The translations under genes and the position numbers were made by a program. Shown here one piece after another: positions 21,890-25,942 of a stretch of 25,942 nucleotides of DNA (positions are counted from its first letter, which is position 1; each line of letters starts with the position of its first letter). The notes beneath the pieces were generated by a model, which did not search any database, was not told the DNA's origin, and saw only the letters and a list, made by a program, of their open reading frames with translations. The stretch is taken from positions 58,004 through 83,945 of the forward strand of contig JH157143.1 of assembly GCA_000226015.1 (NCBI GenBank), given 5' to 3'. The stretch is from Mnemiopsis leidyi (Eukaryota > Ctenophora > Tentaculata > Lobata > Bolinopsidae).

Positions 21890-22792
21890 TGTGTGGCGGG
21901 TATTTTAGGGTGCTAAACGACTATCAGGAATCCTTATGGGCTAAGAATTTGATGTTAAACAGGTAAAAGTACACCAACTAGAGAGTACACAGCGAAATAA
22001 AACATCTCTTCAGAGAGAGTTAGAGAGAGAGTGAATCCAGCACAATTATGCTGGAGCCGTGCGCTAAGCGCTTGGCATCAGTTATTGTGGTGATGCTGCC
22101 ATTAAAGCATTATATAGGAAATTGCTTTGTGAAGTTTCCCTTTCTAGGTTCGTGGGTTAAGGCACTGACCATGAACATGACACCCTGGGACTTCCCCATG
22201 GTCAATGATCAAAAGCTTGACCACGAACATAAAATTATGGAGTTTTGCCATGGTCATGGTCAAAATTTTGACCATTTGACTACAGTAATGTTTAAAATTA
22301 GACCATGGTCATGGTCACTTGACATGCTGAGGCAAAATGGTCAAAAAATCGTGACTGCCATGCTAGTGTGGTTGTGTATTCCTTCCAAAAAGATGTACGT
22401 CACCACACTAGCAGTCATATTTCTGAGTAAACTGACAAAATGTAGGCAAATAAAATATAGGCAATGGGCATACATAAGAATATCTTATTTCCTTAAGCAA
22501 CTGTCCTTATTTCCCCGAACAATTTATTGTGTAAGCAACACTCAATCATATTCCCGAACCATTAAACCTGGATTGTAGCCTTGCACTTTGTAGCCCCCCC
22601 CCCCATGTAACTCATTACATTATTAAGATCACAGTTTTTCCTAAAATCTACATCATTAATCAATTTTCACTCTCAACCCTGCACAATATCAGCTAATTGA
22701 TCTTTTCCAATTGCCATGCAATAATCACTTAATCATTATCCTAATTATCCAATTACCCAATTACTAGACCACTAAACAAACTCTCCCCTCAG
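21890..22792. other. Repeat-like stretch with TGGTCA palindromes
   Basis: A 176-codon frame at 22048-22578 (+) crosses this stretch but is made up of repeat sequence and has no domain, so it is not called. TGGTCA/TGACCA recurs about nine times between 22165 and 22345, including the perfect 18-bp palindrome at 22257-22274. An 11-bp inverted repeat, GCTAGTGTGGT and ACCACACTAGC, lies at 22362-22372 and 22402-22412. C11 occurs at 22594-22604. Confidence 0.55.
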
Positions 22793-22932
22793 AACCCCAA
22801 GTGTCACAGAATCTCAGTGAAGTACAACGACAGTCACGTGACAGTGAACTGTAACTGTGACAAGGTAGCTGGGACTCTGTACTCTGTACGGGAAAATGAA
22901 GTGACAGTTTTATACTCTTCTCCGTCTTTGCC
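22793..22932 (+). CDS. Ig-like domain exon (partial gene)
   Basis: An acceptor CTCTCCCCTCAG precedes 22793 and a GTGAGT donor follows 22932; the enclosed 140 nt are open in frame 0 only. The 46 codons include VTVNCNCDKVAGTLYS and ENEVTVLYSSP. This fits the C-terminal half of an I-set/C2-type immunoglobulin domain, with a Cys in strand F, an AG turn, strand G and then a Y-x-x-P linker. A cell-surface or secreted protein with tandem Ig domains is likely. The exon ends in phase 2. I found no convincing next or previous exon, so the gene is fragmentary here, with long introns or decay. Confidence 0.45.
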
Positions 22933-24090
22933 GTGAGTCAAACACAAGGAAAAGTTTGTAGAAATTGTTTGTTTTAAACTTTTATGCATATTAGATTATG
23001 CTGATATCTGTTAGCCATAGCGATAACCCTGTTATTACTAGTTCAACTTGTGACCCTCTTTACTTCACTTTATCTCTCATTTACTACAAACTTATGCCGT
23101 GAACAAGTTGACGACGATATATTGACCGAAATGTGTATTATATGTACTACGATATGAAACAAAGAAAAGAACCAAGTCGTTCGAAGAGAAGAAATAAACA
23201 GACAAACGCTTAGATCCCCTATTTGCTAATTCCAAATTCAGGCGACTATAGTCTTAGTTATAATATCATTCTGATGAATATTTAGATACTGCTCTGTGTC
23301 GGTATTATCAAGCTCAACTTGGTATTGTGATAAGTTTACTGCACTGTTCGACATTGTGTAATTCATTGTGCAATGTGCTAATCTGAATCGTTCCCATGAA
23401 TTTTAATCTTTCTACTGGCTTGCAAGTTTAATTCATCGTCGGTGGACTGTTTATATTTATCATGATTCAAATTTGAAAGTGTTATCTTAGCTCCGCGATG
23501 AAACAAATTGTGTAAATATTGTAAGTGCAAATTTCTCTGCCATGCTTATTTATATTTCAACTAAAAGATGTCCACATGAAATTGATATTACAAGTAAAAG
23601 CTGTAAATTCTAATTGTTGAATAGTCATTAAGTATTCATGCATCTTCTTTTAAATGTTCATAATCGGTTATCTGTTCAACTGACCACTACTGCTTAATTC
23701 TTGGCTGAAATATGAGATCATGGATATAATTTTAAGTTTAAATGCGGTCCAATTGGCGTGGGAGTTAACATATTAAATAGAAAGTGTCATTAAAACTATT
23801 CACTATCATTTAACACTAAATGTTTAATACTAAACGATTTCTTGATTTTCTTTTTCAAGTTGATTCAAAAAGTTTTAGAAATTGTCCCTCAGATGCAGGC
23901 TGTTTGCTTGCCAAACATCCCAAATATTTTAACGGCCTCTTACTGAAACGACATGGTTAGGACATCAATTGAAGGACATAATTTAGGAAATAGTTAAAGG
24001 ATATAATTTAAAATTTAGGAAATAAATTGAAGGATATAATTTAGGACATAAACTTGAAGGACCTAACTTAACGGGCTGTACTTGTTGTAG
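22933..24090. other. AT-rich stretch with degenerate short repeat
   Basis: No exon is supported. At 23960-24060 a unit of the type TTGAAGGACATAATTTAGGA occurs about four times with variation. Confidence 0.5.
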
Positions 24091-24172
24091 GTAATCACAG
24101 AGTACCCGGTAAAACCTACTACTTACCAGCAGCCAGCTGCTCCACACCTGCACATCACGTGACACCTTACAG
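24091..24172. other. Candidate exon with splice signals on both strands
   Basis: On the plus strand the segment lies between TTGTTGTAG and a GTGAAC donor and is open in one frame (82 nt; includes GKTYYLPAASCSTP). On the minus strand, CTGCTG|GTAAGTAGT forms a strong donor at 24127, closing an open frame that contains KLMFTCKVSRDVQVW. Both cannot be exons of the same RNA, and neither is recognised. Confidence 0.25.
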
Positions 24173-24853
24173 GTGAACATGAGCTTTGCAATTCTTGTAA
24201 TTCTCATACATGATCGGTATTCAGGACCGTGCCTACTGTACAAGTCAACATAATGCTCGATACCAAAATTTCGAGAATCTGGTATTGACCTGCTACATAT
24301 CGAGTTACTTCGTGGAGAGAAGATTTGATTGTATAGGCGGTAGTTTAACGTGTTATAACGCGATCTTGTGTGTGATGGAATTGGATTGGAGTCGTTTTTA
24401 CGCGTCCAAGGACCAAGGCAAGATACTATAAATACGAAGATGATAGAATGGGAATGCGGAAGATTTCTTCAAAATACGCGCATCTAAAATCCCATCTTAA
24501 AAATGATCAGTTATCAAGCTCCCAATTTATGCAGTCAGAAGTTTATTTTACATTGCAAGTTCCTTTCTTTGGTTCAAATGCATACAAACATTAGGGTAAA
24601 AACTGTCCTTTTCCAACGATAGAACAATCAAATTCTATCCCATTGAACTCTGTCTCTGGTGAGTCGTAGCTAGTAGCTATTAGCTAGGTAATATCAGGTC
24701 GCTCGAATAATATTTTCAGTAACAAGATTGTGGAAAAGAAAAGGCCAGATTTGATTTTTCAACGATAATTTTTGGGTGAGGATTGAAGCCGCGTTGGTCA
24801 TTACATAAAATAAAATATTTGATATGGTATAATTGAAACTGAATTAGAGTTCA

Positions 24854-25070
24854 CACGTGTTACACTTGTTTCACGTGTTACACTACAATGTCACGTGTTA
24901 CACTTGTTTCACGTGTTACACTGCAATGTCACGTGTTACACTGCAATGTCACGTGTTACACTTGTTCACGTGTTACACTTGTGTCATGTGCGTGTTACAC
25001 TGCAATGTCACGTGTTACACTGCAATGTCACGTGTTACACGTGTTTCACGTGTAACAATCTCGTCACGTG
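24854..25070. repeat. Minisatellite of 18-20 bp units, each with a CACGTG E-box
   Basis: Twelve CACGTG palindromes lie in 217 bp, starting at 24854, 24872, 24892, 24910, 24930, 24950, 24967, 25009, 25029, 25038, 25047 and 25065. Two unit types alternate: CACGTGTTACACTGCAATGT (20 bp) and CACGTGTTACACTTGTTT (18 bp). The frames crossing it are repeat artefacts. Confidence 0.93.
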
Positions 25071-25671
25071 GTGTGTTACTCAACCATGAAACGTACCCTT
25101 GTCCCTCCAATTCTAATTCATTTCCCCTGATCAGATGAAGGCTTATTCAATGACACTTGTCCTTATTGCATCATGTTGTGGATCCCTCTAGAGGTGCTAT
25201 GTAATGTTGATTAGTTTGTCTGTGTGTAATGGTAAAGCTGTTATGGAGCCATGGTTGGTTAACCGCTGCTGAAAATTCAAATTTGATGTAATAGCCTCGT
25301 GCACAGAGATTGACAATTTGGTCGTATGGGAAGCCTAAGAAAATTTAAAATGGCAGGACCAAGTTGATAAGTTTTATTCGGAGAACGTTGCTGATTACTG
25401 AAACAGCTTGTTAGTTTTCATACCTAATGTCACTTAAATTTTAGCGATATGACAATTACAGGGGGCTTCGAATTCCTCGTACCTGTGTTACAACATAGCT
25501 AGATTGTCAAGTCAGAAAAATTCTCCACAATTCTTTTTAAACTGCGATATTTTCACGAAAGATTCTCCCATTGTGCTGCTTCGAAATAGAAAGTTGCTGG
25601 ACGAAAAAGCTGGAAGCTCATTACAATTTACGTCACTGATTACGTCACTCGCGATATAACATCATCTAAGT
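25071..25671. other. Non-coding stretch, nothing recognised
   Basis: No exon, RNA gene or transposon end was identified between the E-box minisatellite and the terminal satellite. Confidence 0.45.
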
Positions 25672-25942
25672 TCTACAGCTATAACATCTAGTTATACAGC
25701 TATAACATCTAGTTATACAGCTATAACATCTAGTTATACAGCTATAACATCTAGTTATACAGCTATAACATCTAGTTATACAGCTATAACATCTAGTTAT
25801 ACAGCTATAACATCTAGTTATACAGCTATAACATCTAGTTATACAGCTATAACATCTAGTTATACAGCTATAACATCTAGTTATACAGCTATAACATCTA
25901 GTTATACAGCTATAACATCTAGTATACAGCTATAACATTCTA
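25672..25942. repeat. 21-bp satellite array
   Basis: About 13 copies of CTATAACATCTAGTTATACAG, nearly identical until two small changes in the last units, running to the window edge. Each unit holds TATAAC and GTTATA as inverted arms five bases apart. Confidence 0.96.

Noticed and set aside
22048-22578. 176-codon plus-strand frame as a protein gene
   Set aside because: It runs through the TGGTCA palindrome cluster and a hairpin, with no domain or splice support; best explained as repeat sequence.
24857-25138. Cys/His-rich protein of repeated units
   Set aside because: Translation of the E-box minisatellite; no start context, splice or domain support.

Overview
The window looks like nuclear DNA of a bilaterian animal, probably a lophotrochozoan such as a mollusc. 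It is AT-rich, its genes are split by GT-AG introns, and it carries tRNA-derived SINEs, non-LTR retrotransposon scraps, MITEs and many simple repeats. The phylum is inferred from the style of the chemoreceptor-like GPCR and the repeats; nothing in the sequence fixes it. Many of the long open frames are chance frames or shadows, and several real exons are short. I read gene models by hand from splice sites whose phases agree. | Left part (1-8250): a (GT)n tract, a 9-bp CTAG-type array, a small pogo-like MITE, then an ankyrin-repeat gene on the minus strand (3730 to about 6651). It was pieced together from five phase-compatible exons. The donor of its third exon belongs to a 66-bp tandem repeat, so three extra donor copies lie just downstream. 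| Middle (8250-17600): the last two exons of a minus-strand gene for a long, disordered, Ser/Pro/Thr-rich nuclear protein with a bipartite-type NLS, two SUMO-interaction-like motifs and one sumoylation consensus. Next comes a repeat-rich stretch with several copies of one tRNA-derived SINE, a second tRNA-like SINE head, two decayed reverse-transcriptase fragments, a GC-rich island and a hAT-type MITE nested inside a pogo/Tigger-type MITE with both target duplications intact. | Right part (17600-25942): a plus-strand SMARCE1/BAF57 homologue (SWI/SNF HMG-box subunit) in one uninterrupted coding exon; orphan splice-flanked exons; a complete three-exon class A GPCR on the minus strand (424 residues); one Ig-like exon on the plus strand; a minisatellite with 12 CACGTG E-boxes; and a 21-bp satellite running off the window edge. 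| The genes appear functionally unrelated neighbours. No single new multi-gene system is visible. The most unusual signals are the donor-carrying repeat array, the E-box minisatellite and the nested MITE pair.
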